A stretch of 8,990 nt of DNA from Bacteroidota bacterium (GTDB lineage: Bacteria > Bacteroidota > Bacteroidia > Chitinophagales > Chitinophagaceae): contig JAEWJV010000462.1 of NCBI GenBank assembly GCA_023386395.1, positions 1-8,990 on the forward strand, written 5' to 3'. The notes beneath the pieces are model-generated. The model saw only the letters and a program-made list of their open reading frames with translations, made no database searches and had not been told where the DNA came from. The position numbers and the translations under genes were made by a program. The first letter of the stretch is position 1. Each line of letters begins with the position of its first letter. Below, in pieces: positions 1 to 7,806 of the stretch.

Positions 1-3000
1 AATTTACCGGTTTATCTTGATGAAAAAGATTACAGGGCTATTGACAGCCTTATTGAGGCAAACACTTTACAGCAAACGCTTCAGCAGGATTTTAAAACCC
101 TGGTTTCACCGGCTGGGCTTGCCTTAAAAAATATGATCAGCAATGATCCTGTTGGCATCTCTTTTATAGCCTTAAAAAAAGTAAGGCATTTACAATACGA
201 CGAAAATTATCAGCTCTACAATAATTATATAATTACAAAAGATGAGCAGCATCTTTTAATTTTCATCACGCCAAAATATCCTTCAGCCAATACCGGAGAG
301 AATGAAAAATTTTTAAAAGGTTTAGATACCATTATTCATAAGCTTACCACAAACAGTCATATTGATGTGTCTTGTTTTGGCGCGGCTGCCGTTGCGGCAG
401 GCAATGCACAGCAATTAAGAAAAGACACTTTATACACGCAGGGCATTACGGTGTTGTTTCTTATCTTTTTCATCGGTTTTTATTTCAGGAAGAAATCTGC
501 GCCATTGCTTATTTTAATTCCAGTTGTTTATGGCGCCTTGTTTTCGCTCGCCGTGATTTATTTTTTAAAAGGATCCATCTCTGTTATTGCACTGGGAACG
601 GGTTCTGTTATTCTTGGCATTGCCGTAAATTATTCGTTGCATGTTTTTAATCATTACCGCCACACAAAAAACATTGAAGAAGTAATTAAAGACCTTGCCT
701 TTCCGTTAACGCTCGGCAGTTTCACCACTATCGGCGGTTTCTTATGCCTTGAATTTGTACAATCTGAAATATTAAAAGACCTCGGCCTGTTTGCTGCTTT
801 TAATTTGATTGGTGCTGCATTGTGCTCACTTATTTTCCTGCCGCATTTTATTCAGTCAAAGAAAACAGTACATACAAAAGAGCATGCGCTCTCATTCATA
901 GACAGGCTTGCAGCTTACCATCCTGAAAGAAATAAAATATTTTTAATCGTTATTGGCCTGCTTACCATTGTATTTGCGTTTAAAGCAGGCGATGTGCAAT
1001 TTGAATCGGACATGACACAGGTGAATTATATGTCTGATGATTTAAAAACGGCACAAACCAAGCTCGATGCCATTAACCAGTTTTCTTTAACTTCTGTGTA
1101 TGTAGTTGCAGATGGAAAGGATTTAAATGAGGCGTTACAGAACAATGAAAAGCTGGCTGCCGTTGTTGATTCGCTTCAGCAAAAAGGTCTCATCAAAAAA
1201 TCTTCAGGCGTTTCATCCCTGATTATATCTGATTCACTGCAACAAAAAAGAATTGTTTTATGGAATGCTTACTGGACGCCGGAAAAGAAACAACGCTTAT
1301 TGGAAACGTTGGAGAAAGAAGGCAGGGCACTTGGGTTTTCTGCTACAGCATTTGATAATTTCAAAACACTTTTAAACAAAAATTACACCCCGCTTCAGCC
1401 TGCTGAATTATCTGAAATAAGAAAGACTTTTTTAGATGATTATATTACCGAAAAACCCGGCGCAACGAATGTTGTAACACTTTTAAAAGTATCGCCGGAG
1501 GATAAGCCTGTTGTTTATAAAACATTTGAAAACAATGCTGGCATAACTGTTCTTGATAAACAATATCTCGCCGATACAATGGCAACAATCATCAATGCAG
1601 ATTTCAACCGCATTGCCCTTATGTCATCGTTGCTGGTATTTGTTGTGCTGCTGGTAACGTATGGCCGCATTGAACTGGCATTGATATCATTTATCCCGAT
1701 GCTTATTTCATGGGTGTGGATATTGGGAATTATGGCTATCACCAATACAGAATTTAACATCATCAACATCATTGTATCTGCACTTATTTTCGGCCTCGGC
1801 GATGATTACAGCATCTTCATCATGGATGGTTTATTGCAACAATATAAAACCGGCAAGAAAAATTTATCATCTTTCAAATCATCTATTTTTCTATCCGCCA
1901 TTACAACGGTTGCCGGTCTCGGCATTTTAATTTTTGCAAAACATCCTGCGCTAAGATCAATTGCTTTTATTTCTGTTACAGGCATTATTTGCGTGGTATT
2001 AATATCGCAGGTGCTGATACCTTTTCTGTTCAATATCCTCATCACTAACAGAACAAGAAAAAAATATTTACCCTGGACTTTATGGAGCTTTTCATCATCC
2101 ATATTTGCCTTCACTTATTTTGCTTTAGGCAGTATTGTTATTATTCCGTTCAGCATCGTTTTAATCAAGCTTAATCCTTTCAATAAAGAGCAAGGGAAAC
2201 ATATTTATCATGTTATCTTTTCAAAATTTGTATGGAGCGTAGCCTACATAATGATGAACATTAAAAAGGTTATTGTCAATCCTCATAATGAAGATTTTTC
2301 GAAGCCTGCTGTTATCATCTGTAATCACCAATCTTTTCTCGATATTTTATGGACGGCCATGCTGAATCCCAAACTTATATTGCTTACCAACCGCTGGGTT
2401 TGGCGCTCTCCGGTGTTTGGTATTGCCATACGCATGGCAGATTATTATCCTGTTGCAAAAGGCATTGAAAACAGTATTGAATTATTAAGGGACAGGGTAA
2501 ATAATGGTTATTCCATTGTTATATTTCCTGAAGGAACCAGGTCTGTCGACTGGAAAATTAACCGCTTTCATAAAGGTGCATTTTATCTTGCCGAACAATT
2601 GAACATTGATATTTTGCCTATTGTTATTGACGGCACCGGTTATACATTAACCAAGAATGATTTCTTTTTGAAAGATGGCCTCGTTACGCTCACTTTCCTG
2701 CCAAGAATAAAACCTGCTGACACTTCATTCGGCATAACTTACAGTGAAAGGACAAAAAGCATCAGCCGCTATTTTAAAAACACTTATAATGAACTGAAAA
2801 TTCAGCATCACACACCAGGGCATTTTAAACAGCAGCTTATCTATAATTATATTTACAAAGGCCCGGTGCTTGAATGGTACATGCGCATCAAACTCAGGCT
2901 TGAAAAATATTATGAACTGGTAAATTCACTTGTACCAAAAAAAGGAAAGATATTAGATATTGGTTGCGGTTACGGTTTTATGGATTATGCTTTATACTTG

Positions 3001-3519
3001 GCTTCAGAATACCGGGTTATAACCGGCATTGATTATGATGAAGAAAAGATAGCGGTGGCCAACAATTGTTTCAGTAAAGATGATAATATCAATTTCATTG
3101 CTGCCGATGCATCAAAGTTTTTGTTTGAAAAATACGATGCCATTATTATGAGCGATGTGTTACATTATCTTGATGAAGCTGCGCAAAAAAAATTGATAAA
3201 AAATTGCTGTGACAGTTTAAAGGATGATGGCATGTTGCTTATCCGCGATGCAAATACAGATTTAAAAGGCCGCCATTTTTATACAAAGCTTTCAGAATTT
3301 TTTTCAACAAAATTCATTGGCTTTAATAAAACATCGGGCAATAGCCTTAATTTTTTTTCCGAGCAACTGGTTAAAGAAACAGCCGCATTGAATAACATGA
3401 GTTGCGTTAATGCAGAAAACTCTAAATACACTTCGAATGTTATGTATGTTTTAAAAAGAAATGGGCCTGCTTCAAAAAATATAAATACTTCTGTTACCGT
3501 AAACAATAGTGATGAATGA
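1..3519 (+). CDS. Trifunctional MMPL-family exporter / PlsC-type acyltransferase / class I SAM methyltransferase, 5'-partial
   Basis: The frame is open from base 1, so the gene starts upstream and the ATG at 133 is internal; 1,172 codons are present (codon 1 = base 1). Codons 1-147 look like an extracytoplasmic RND/MMPL loop. Membrane segments follow at about 148-162, 168-188, 190-215, 235-252, 261-284 and 313-327, then a second soluble loop (330-535), then more segments (539-554, 558-580, 586-608, 631-646, 652-678, 698-722). Codons about 745-885 form a PlsC/LPLAT acyltransferase with HX4D (His776, Asp781) and EGTR (844-847). Codons about 950-1110 form a Rossmann methyltransferase with the SAM loop at 986-992 (D-I-G-C-G-Y-G) and acidic Asp1011. 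I recognise this three-part architecture from Bacteroidota flexirubin/aryl-polyene clusters. By inference it exports, acylates and methylates a lipid-like pigment or precursor at the inner membrane. Substrates are unknown. The missing N-terminus should contain the first membrane helix. Confidence 0.9.
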   Translation, partial: NLPVYLDEKDYRAIDSLIEANTLQQTLQQDFKTLVSPAGLALKNMISNDPVGISFIALKKVRHLQYDENYQLYNNYIITKDEQHLLIFITPKYPSANTGENEKFLKGLDTIIHKLTTNSHIDVSCFGAAAVAAGNAQQLRKDTLYTQGITVLFLIFFIGFYFRKKSAPLLILIPVVYGALFSLAVIYFLKGSISVIALGTGSVILGIAVNYSLHVFNHYRHTKNIEEVIKDLAFPLTLGSFTTIGGFLCLEFVQSEILKDLGLFAAFNLIGAALCSLIFLPHFIQSKKTVHTKEHALSFIDRLAAYHPERNKIFLIVIGLLTIVFAFKAGDVQFESDMTQVNYMSDDLKTAQTKLDAINQFSLTSVYVVADGKDLNEALQNNEKLAAVVDSLQQKGLIKKSSGVSSLIISDSLQQKRIVLWNAYWTPEKKQRLLETLEKEGRALGFSATAFDNFKTLLNKNYTPLQPAELSEIRKTFLDDYITEKPGATNVVTLLKVSPEDKPVVYKTFENNAGITVLDKQYLADTMATIINADFNRIALMSSLLVFVVLLVTYGRIELALISFIPMLISWVWILGIMAITNTEFNIINIIVSALIFGLGDDYSIFIMDGLLQQYKTGKKNLSSFKSSIFLSAITTVAGLGILIFAKHPALRSIAFISVTGIICVVLISQVLIPFLFNILITNRTRKKYLPWTLWSFSSSIFAFTYFALGSIVIIPFSIVLIKLNPFNKEQGKHIYHVIFSKFVWSVAYIMMNIKKVIVNPHNEDFSKPAVIICNHQSFLDILWTAMLNPKLILLTNRWVWRSPVFGIAIRMADYYPVAKGIENSIELLRDRVNNGYSIVIFPEGTRSVDWKINRFHKGAFYLAEQLNIDILPIVIDGTGYTLTKNDFFLKDGLVTLTFLPRIKPADTSFGITYSERTKSISRYFKNTYNELKIQHHTPGHFKQQLIYNYIYKGPVLEWYMRIKLRLEKYYELVNSLVPKKGKILDIGCGYGFMDYALYLASEYRVITGIDYDEEKIAVANNCFSKDDNINFIAADASKFLFEKYDAIIMSDVLHYLDEAAQKKLIKNCCDSLKDDGMLLIRDANTDLKGRHFYTKLSEFFSTKFIGFNKTSGNSLNFFSEQLVKETAALNNMSCVNAENSKYTSNVMYVLKRNGPASKNINTSVTVNNSDE

Positions 3520-5023
3520 TTATGATGTTATAATAACCGGAAGCGGCATGGGCGGGCTTGTTTGCGGAGACCTGCTTTCCAGAGAAGGTTATAAAGTTTG
3601 CATTCTTGAAAAGAACAGGCAGATCGGCGGATGCCTTCAAACATACGCAAGAGACAAAGTAATATTCGATTCCGGCGTGCATTATATCGGGGGGCTTGAA
3701 AAAGGGCAAAACCTTTACCAGCTTTTTCAATACCTCGGCATAATGGATAAGCTGAAGCTGGAACGCATGGATGAAAATGCATTTGACAAGATCATCATAA
3801 GCAACGATACCAATGAATATGCGCTGGCGCAGGGTTATGATAATTTTATAGAAAAACTTTCTGCATATTTTCCAGGAGAAAAGGAAACCATTAAAGAGTA
3901 TTGCGATACGATACAGGAAGTTTGCACAAAATTCCCTTTATATAATCTTGATGAGAAAGGCGGCCTGGAAGAAAAGCAAAGCGTGCTGAACATAGGTGCA
4001 CAAACTTTTATTGCATCGCTTACCAATAATAAAAAACTGCAGGCTGTATTGGCAGGCAATAATCTTTTATATGCAGGTTGTGGCAATGAAACGCCTTTTT
4101 ATGTGCATGCATTGATATTGAACAGTTATATACAAAGTTCCTGGAAATGCGTGGATGGCGGTTCGCAGATTGCAAAATTGATAGCAAGGAATATTCGTAA
4201 TAATGGCGGGATCATCATGCGTAATGCAGAAGTAGTGAAGCTTGAAGAGGAAGATGGCGAAATAAAATGTGCCCGATTAAGCGATGGCAAAAAACTATTT
4301 GCAAAATATTTTGTTTCCAACCTGCACCCGGCTAAAACAATTGAGCTTACACAAACAACCTTGTTTAAACAAGCTTATAAAACCCGCATACAAAATTTAA
4401 AAGATACTATCTCCTGCTTTATTGTAAACATCGTGCTTAAACCGGGCACATTCAAATATCATTCACACAATTATTATTATCACAAAGAAGGATATTTATG
4501 GAACCAGGCAGATTATACCGAAGATAACTGGCCGCTGGGTTATGCTTTATTTATAACGCCGTCTTCAAAACATAAAGAATATGCAAACGGCCTTACGCTT
4601 TTTACTTACATGCGTTACGAAGATGTGCTTGAATGGAAAGACACTTTCAACACAGATACACATGAACAAAGCCGCGGCGGATCTTACGAAATATTCAAGC
4701 GGCAAAAGGCAGAAAAATTAATTGATCTTGCCTGCGAAAAATTTCCATTGCTCAAAAATTGTATTCAGTCTTATTATACTTCAACGCCGCTTTCTTTCAG
4801 GGATTATATTGGCACAGATAACGGTTCTTTGTATGGTATTGCAAAAGATTATAAAGAACCACTAAAAACATTTGTATCGCCGCGCACTAAATTGCCCAAC
4901 CTGTATCTTACAGGCCAGAACTTAAACCTGCATGGCATTTTAGGCGCAGGCATCAGCGGCATTGTTACCGCAACAGCTTTAACGGGCAATAACAAAATAA
5001 TTAAAAAGATAAAACATGCTTAA
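3512..5023 (+). CDS. FAD-dependent oxidoreductase, phytoene desaturase (CrtI)-like
   Basis: This is a 503-residue protein with an N-terminal Rossmann dinucleotide-binding motif: G10-S-G12-M-G-G15, followed by the acidic residue Glu33 that ends the second strand and G39-G40, which fits an FAD ADP-binding fold. The C-terminus (about 460-490) carries the second FAD-contacting segment typical of carotenoid-desaturase/amine-oxidase relatives (TGQNLNLHG, then a Gly-rich GILGAGISG). Length matches the CrtI/CrtO family. I chose ATG 3512; a GTG at 3509 directly before it adds one residue and is a less likely start. The ATG overlaps the stop of the preceding gene by 8 nt, suggesting translational coupling. 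No carotenoid gene is visible in the window, so the context favours redox tailoring of an aryl polyene or flexirubin-like product over carotenoid desaturation. The exact reaction (desaturation, isomerisation or hydroxylation) cannot be told from sequence. Confidence 0.9.
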   Translation: MNDYDVIITGSGMGGLVCGDLLSREGYKVCILEKNRQIGGCLQTYARDKVIFDSGVHYIGGLEKGQNLYQLFQYLGIMDKLKLERMDENAFDKIIISNDTNEYALAQGYDNFIEKLSAYFPGEKETIKEYCDTIQEVCTKFPLYNLDEKGGLEEKQSVLNIGAQTFIASLTNNKKLQAVLAGNNLLYAGCGNETPFYVHALILNSYIQSSWKCVDGGSQIAKLIARNIRNNGGIIMRNAEVVKLEEEDGEIKCARLSDGKKLFAKYFVSNLHPAKTIELTQTTLFKQAYKTRIQNLKDTISCFIVNIVLKPGTFKYHSHNYYYHKEGYLWNQADYTEDNWPLGYALFITPSSKHKEYANGLTLFTYMRYEDVLEWKDTFNTDTHEQSRGGSYEIFKRQKAEKLIDLACEKFPLLKNCIQSYYTSTPLSFRDYIGTDNGSLYGIAKDYKEPLKTFVSPRTKLPNLYLTGQNLNLHGILGAGISGIVTATALTGNNKIIKKIKHA

Positions 5024-6683
5024 AACAAACAGGTTTACACGAAGGCTTTTACGTGTGTTTGGCGTTATTGTTTTGCTGTTTGTTTTGCTAGCAATTTATT
5101 TGGTTTGGGTATCGGATATAAAACCACCCAAAATTGCAAATACAACCGCTTCTCAATTAGAAAGAACGCAACACGACAGCAGCTTTTATACCTTAAATAA
5201 TAACTGGTTTCGAAAAAGTAATTCAGGTTTATATGAAATGTATGTTGAAGGAAACCCTTTTAACCGCGGCGTTATTAATGGCAAGCTCAGCAAAGAATTA
5301 ATACAAAGCCAGGAAGATTATTTTGCTGAGCAATTGGATAAGATGATACCATCATCATTCTACCAGCATTTCCTCAAATATTTTATCGGTTGGTTTAACC
5401 GCAAGTTGCCCGATAATATAACGGAAGAATATAAAGAGGAGATTTACGGTGTATCACTATCCGCGTCTGATAAATACGATTATATAGGCAGCAATTACAG
5501 CCGTTTGTTGAACTATCATGCAGCGCATGATATTGGCCATGCCTTACAAAATATGGCATTGGTGGGCTGCACATCGTTTGGCACATGGGGCGCCATGAGC
5601 CAGGACAGCACCATGATCATCGGGCGCAATTTTGATTTTTATGTGAATGATGATTTTGCAAAGAATAAAATCGTGCTCTTTTGTAATCCATCGCAAGGGC
5701 ACAAATTCATGTCGGTAACATGGGGCGGATTTATAGGCGTTGTTTCAGGCATGAACGATAAAGGATTGACGGTTACTATTAATGCAGATAAATCTGAAAT
5801 TCCTACATCATCTGCAACGCCTGTTTCTTTGGTGGCGCGGGAAATTTTGCAGTATGCTGAAAATATTAACCAGGCAATTGCAATTGCGAGAAAAAGAAAA
5901 ATGTTCGTGTCTGAATCTTTTTTAATCGGTTCTGCAGCAGATAAAAAAGCTGTAATTATTGAAAAGACGCCCGACACATTGGCCATATATGATCCGCAGC
6001 AGAATTACATCATGTGCGCCAATCATTTTCAAAGCGATGCTTTAAAAAATTCGGAAGCCAATAAAGTGCAGCTCAAAGAAAATGCCTCACCCTATCGCTA
6101 TGAACGTTTAACACAATTGATGCAACAAAATGGCGAAAATACAGTGGCAAAAACAATTGCTGTTTTAAGAGATCATAAAGGTTTGAACAATGCCAGTATT
6201 GGCCTTGGAAATGAAAGGGCCATGAACCAGTTTATCGCACATCACAGCATTGTTTTTGAACCGGAGAAACTAAAGGTCTGGATTTCCACGTCACCGTGGA
6301 TGCTCGGCGAATTTGTTTGTTATGACCTGAATAAAGTATTTGCTTTAAAAGGATTAACAGCAGATAAAGAAATTTATAACAGCGCTGAAAATATTCCTGC
6401 AGATAGCTTTATACAAACACAGCAGTTTAAAAACTTTGTGCAGTACAGGCATTATACGCAGCTTTTATCAGATGGAAAAGAGGTGAACGTTGACAGCATG
6501 ATTGCAGATAACCCCGAATATTATCATGCTTATGTTTTAGCCGGTGATCATTATTATAAAAAAGAACAATGGCTAAAAGCACTTGGTTATTATCAAACTG
6601 CATTAACAAAAATTGTTACCACAAAACCAGAGGAAGATCATATAAAGAAACAAATAGAAGCCTGCAGGAAAAAATTGTTATAA
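5016..6683 (+). CDS. C45-family autoproteolytic acyltransferase/hydrolase, membrane-anchored, with C-terminal TPR-like segment
   Basis: The 555-residue protein starts with a basic stretch and a hydrophobic helix (about residues 12-32), so it is probably anchored with its body in the periplasm. The core matches the Ntn-hydrolase C45/choloylglycine-hydrolase group. Gly184-Cys185 sits in a G-C-T-S-F context, the expected self-cleavage bond with Cys185 becoming the N-terminal nucleophile. It is followed by G-R204-N-F-D207-F, matching the Arg-x2-Asp active-site pattern of bile salt hydrolase relatives, and by a GMNDKGLTV segment near residue 250 that is typical of the fold. Residues about 502-535 look like one TPR repeat. 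Family members transfer or hydrolyse acyl groups on amide or ester bonds. In this operon it could form or cleave an acyl ester of the polyene product; that is inference. The start overlaps the previous stop by 8 nt (ATGCTTAA). Cleavage would leave a 184-residue anchored alpha chain and a 371-residue beta chain. Confidence 0.88.
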   Translation: MLKTNRFTRRLLRVFGVIVLLFVLLAIYLVWVSDIKPPKIANTTASQLERTQHDSSFYTLNNNWFRKSNSGLYEMYVEGNPFNRGVINGKLSKELIQSQEDYFAEQLDKMIPSSFYQHFLKYFIGWFNRKLPDNITEEYKEEIYGVSLSASDKYDYIGSNYSRLLNYHAAHDIGHALQNMALVGCTSFGTWGAMSQDSTMIIGRNFDFYVNDDFAKNKIVLFCNPSQGHKFMSVTWGGFIGVVSGMNDKGLTVTINADKSEIPTSSATPVSLVAREILQYAENINQAIAIARKRKMFVSESFLIGSAADKKAVIIEKTPDTLAIYDPQQNYIMCANHFQSDALKNSEANKVQLKENASPYRYERLTQLMQQNGENTVAKTIAVLRDHKGLNNASIGLGNERAMNQFIAHHSIVFEPEKLKVWISTSPWMLGEFVCYDLNKVFALKGLTADKEIYNSAENIPADSFIQTQQFKNFVQYRHYTQLLSDGKEVNVDSMIADNPEYYHAYVLAGDHYYKKEQWLKALGYYQTALTKIVTTKPEEDHIKKQIEACRKKLL

Positions 6684-6755
6684 ATGCATTTGTGAATAAA
6701 GGATGTTTCGAAATCCAAACTGACTACACATAACTCACCATCATAAACTATCATC

Positions 6756-7139
6756 ATGATATTTGGCATAGGCACTGATATAATAGAAGTTGAACGCATC
6801 GCTGCTTCCATAGAAAAACAAAGCGGCTTTAAAGAGTATGTTTTCTCGGCAAATGAAATTGCTTATTGCGAAACCAAGGCGCATAAATATGAGCATTATG
6901 CAGCGAGGCTTGCAGCTAAAGAAGCTTTATCAAAAGCATTGGGCACCGGCTGGCCCGAAGGCACGCACATTAATGAAGCAGAAGTATTGAATGATGAAAA
7001 AGGCAAACCATTTTTCAATTTTACCGGTGCAACGGCAGGCCTTATTTCTTCCATGAATATTGCTGCTATTCATGTTTCACTTTCGCATACAAAAACAACG
7101 GCAACGGCTGTGGTAATGGCAGAGAAAGATGTAATGTGA
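6756..7139 (+). CDS. acpS: Holo-[acyl-carrier-protein] synthase
   Basis: AcpS moves 4'-phosphopantetheine from CoA to a serine of apo-ACP, turning it into the active carrier for fatty acid and polyketide-type synthesis in the cytoplasm. The 127-residue length is normal for the small trimeric AcpS class. The N-terminal signature GIGTDIIEVERI supplies the metal-binding Asp8, and R-L-A-A-K-E56-A-L carries the second metal ligand Glu56. A late S-L-S-H111-T segment is also characteristic. The start ATG is the first Met of the conserved N-terminus; no Shine-Dalgarno is visible, as is usual in Bacteroidota. It lies 72 nt downstream of the C45 gene on the same strand, so it may be co-transcribed with the pigment-like operon or have its own promoter; I found no convincing promoter in the gap. 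If it is the only AcpS of the genome, it would serve both fatty acid and polyene ACPs. It converges with smpB. Confidence 0.95.
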   Translation: MIFGIGTDIIEVERIAASIEKQSGFKEYVFSANEIAYCETKAHKYEHYAARLAAKEALSKALGTGWPEGTHINEAEVLNDEKGKPFFNFTGATAGLISSMNIAAIHVSLSHTKTTATAVVMAEKDVM

Positions 7140-7201
7140 TTATTTGCCGTTATAAAGAACAGGCTTGGATGTAATATGTCTGAAATACGTGAGTAAGTGT
7201 T

Positions 7202-7630
7202 TTAATTAAGCGCCCGGCTTATTTCCCGTTTAATATCTTTTTCCCGCAGCGAGTCTCTTTTATCGTGTACTTTTTTGCCTCTTGCCAAACCTATTTCAAC
7301 TTTCACCAGGCTTTTTTCGTTGAAGAAGATGCGCAGCGGAACAAGTGTGAAACCACGTTCTTTCATTTTTGCCTGTATGCGTTTTAGTTCGCGCTGGGTT
7401 AAGAGAAGCTTCCTGTCATGCACCGCAATATGATTATTAGTGGTACCTAATTTATACTCGGCAATATACAGGCCGCGCAGCCATAATTCATTCTTATCAA
7501 ACAGGCAATAGGCATCATTAAAACTTACTTTGCCTTCGCGTATGCTTTTCACTTCAGTGCCAAGCAGTATTATGCCCGCCACATATTTGTCTTCAATATG
7601 ATAATTAAAATATGCCTGCCTGTTATTCAT
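7202..7630 (-). CDS. smpB: SsrA-binding protein SmpB (trans-translation)
   Basis: SmpB binds tmRNA (SsrA) and brings it to ribosomes stalled on mRNAs lacking a stop codon, so the nascent chain is tagged and the ribosome freed. The 142-residue product begins NNRQAYFNYHIEDKYVAGI, followed by L-L-G-T-E-V-K-S-I-R-E-G-K, the family signature of the OB-fold core. The C-terminal tail G-L-A-R-G-K-K-x-H-D-K-R is the basic segment that enters the decoding centre and mRNA channel. The product starts a few residues earlier in the fold than many homologues, but an in-frame TAA about 20 nt upstream rules out a longer start. AGGA lies very close (2-3 nt) before the ATG, too near to be an ideal ribosome-binding site. 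No tmRNA gene is in the window. The gene is downstream of accD on the same strand with a 176-nt gap, so it probably has its own promoter, though I could not identify one. Confidence 0.96.
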   Translation of the reverse strand: MNNRQAYFNYHIEDKYVAGIILLGTEVKSIREGKVSFNDAYCLFDKNELWLRGLYIAEYKLGTTNNHIAVHDRKLLLTQRELKRIQAKMKERGFTLVPLRIFFNEKSLVKVEIGLARGKKVHDKRDSLREKDIKREISRALN

Positions 7631-7763
7631 ATCCTGTTCCCGCGGGGAAAATTATTTACTGATTAAATAAAATTTTGCAGCGATTTATTATTGCTGAAAT
7701 ATGCACTACAGCTAAAGTGAGTGACACAACAAAGATGCCATGCAATACAAAAGCCGGTATCAT

Positions 7764-7787
7764 AAAAATAAAAAAATGCGAAGCATT
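7764..7787 (-). terminator. Possible terminator of accD
   Basis: On the minus strand a short stem AATGC/GCATT with loop TTC (7775-7787) is followed immediately by a T-rich run (TTTTTATTTTT, 7774-7764), about 20 nt after the accD stop. The stem is only 5 bp, so the call rests mainly on the U-tract and position. The rest of the 176-nt accD-smpB gap is AT-rich and shows no convincing gene; a plus-strand frame through it lacks any recognisable features. Confidence 0.45.
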
Positions 7788-7806
7788 AAAAAAACTTACA
7801 CAATGG

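Noticed and set aside
133..135. ATG at 133 as the start of the exporter gene
   Set aside because: The frame is open back to base 1 and encodes plausible loop sequence there, and an MMPL protein needs an N-terminal helix upstream, so this Met is internal.
1806..2114. Antisense frames of about 60-115 codons within the large exporter gene and its two downstream neighbours
   Set aside because: All are inside strongly supported genes, carry no motif and have no independent start context; this frame stands for the group.
6684..6755. A Bacteroidota-type promoter (TTTG and TAnnTTTG boxes) before acpS
   Set aside because: Scattered TTTG and TTTC words occur, but no pair has the right sequence and spacing.
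7204..7224. Small inverted repeat TAAGC/GCTTA in the convergent acpS-smpB region, as a possible acpS terminator
   Set aside because: The stem is only 5 bp plus a mismatch, lies inside the last codons of smpB, and lacks a proper T-run on either strand.
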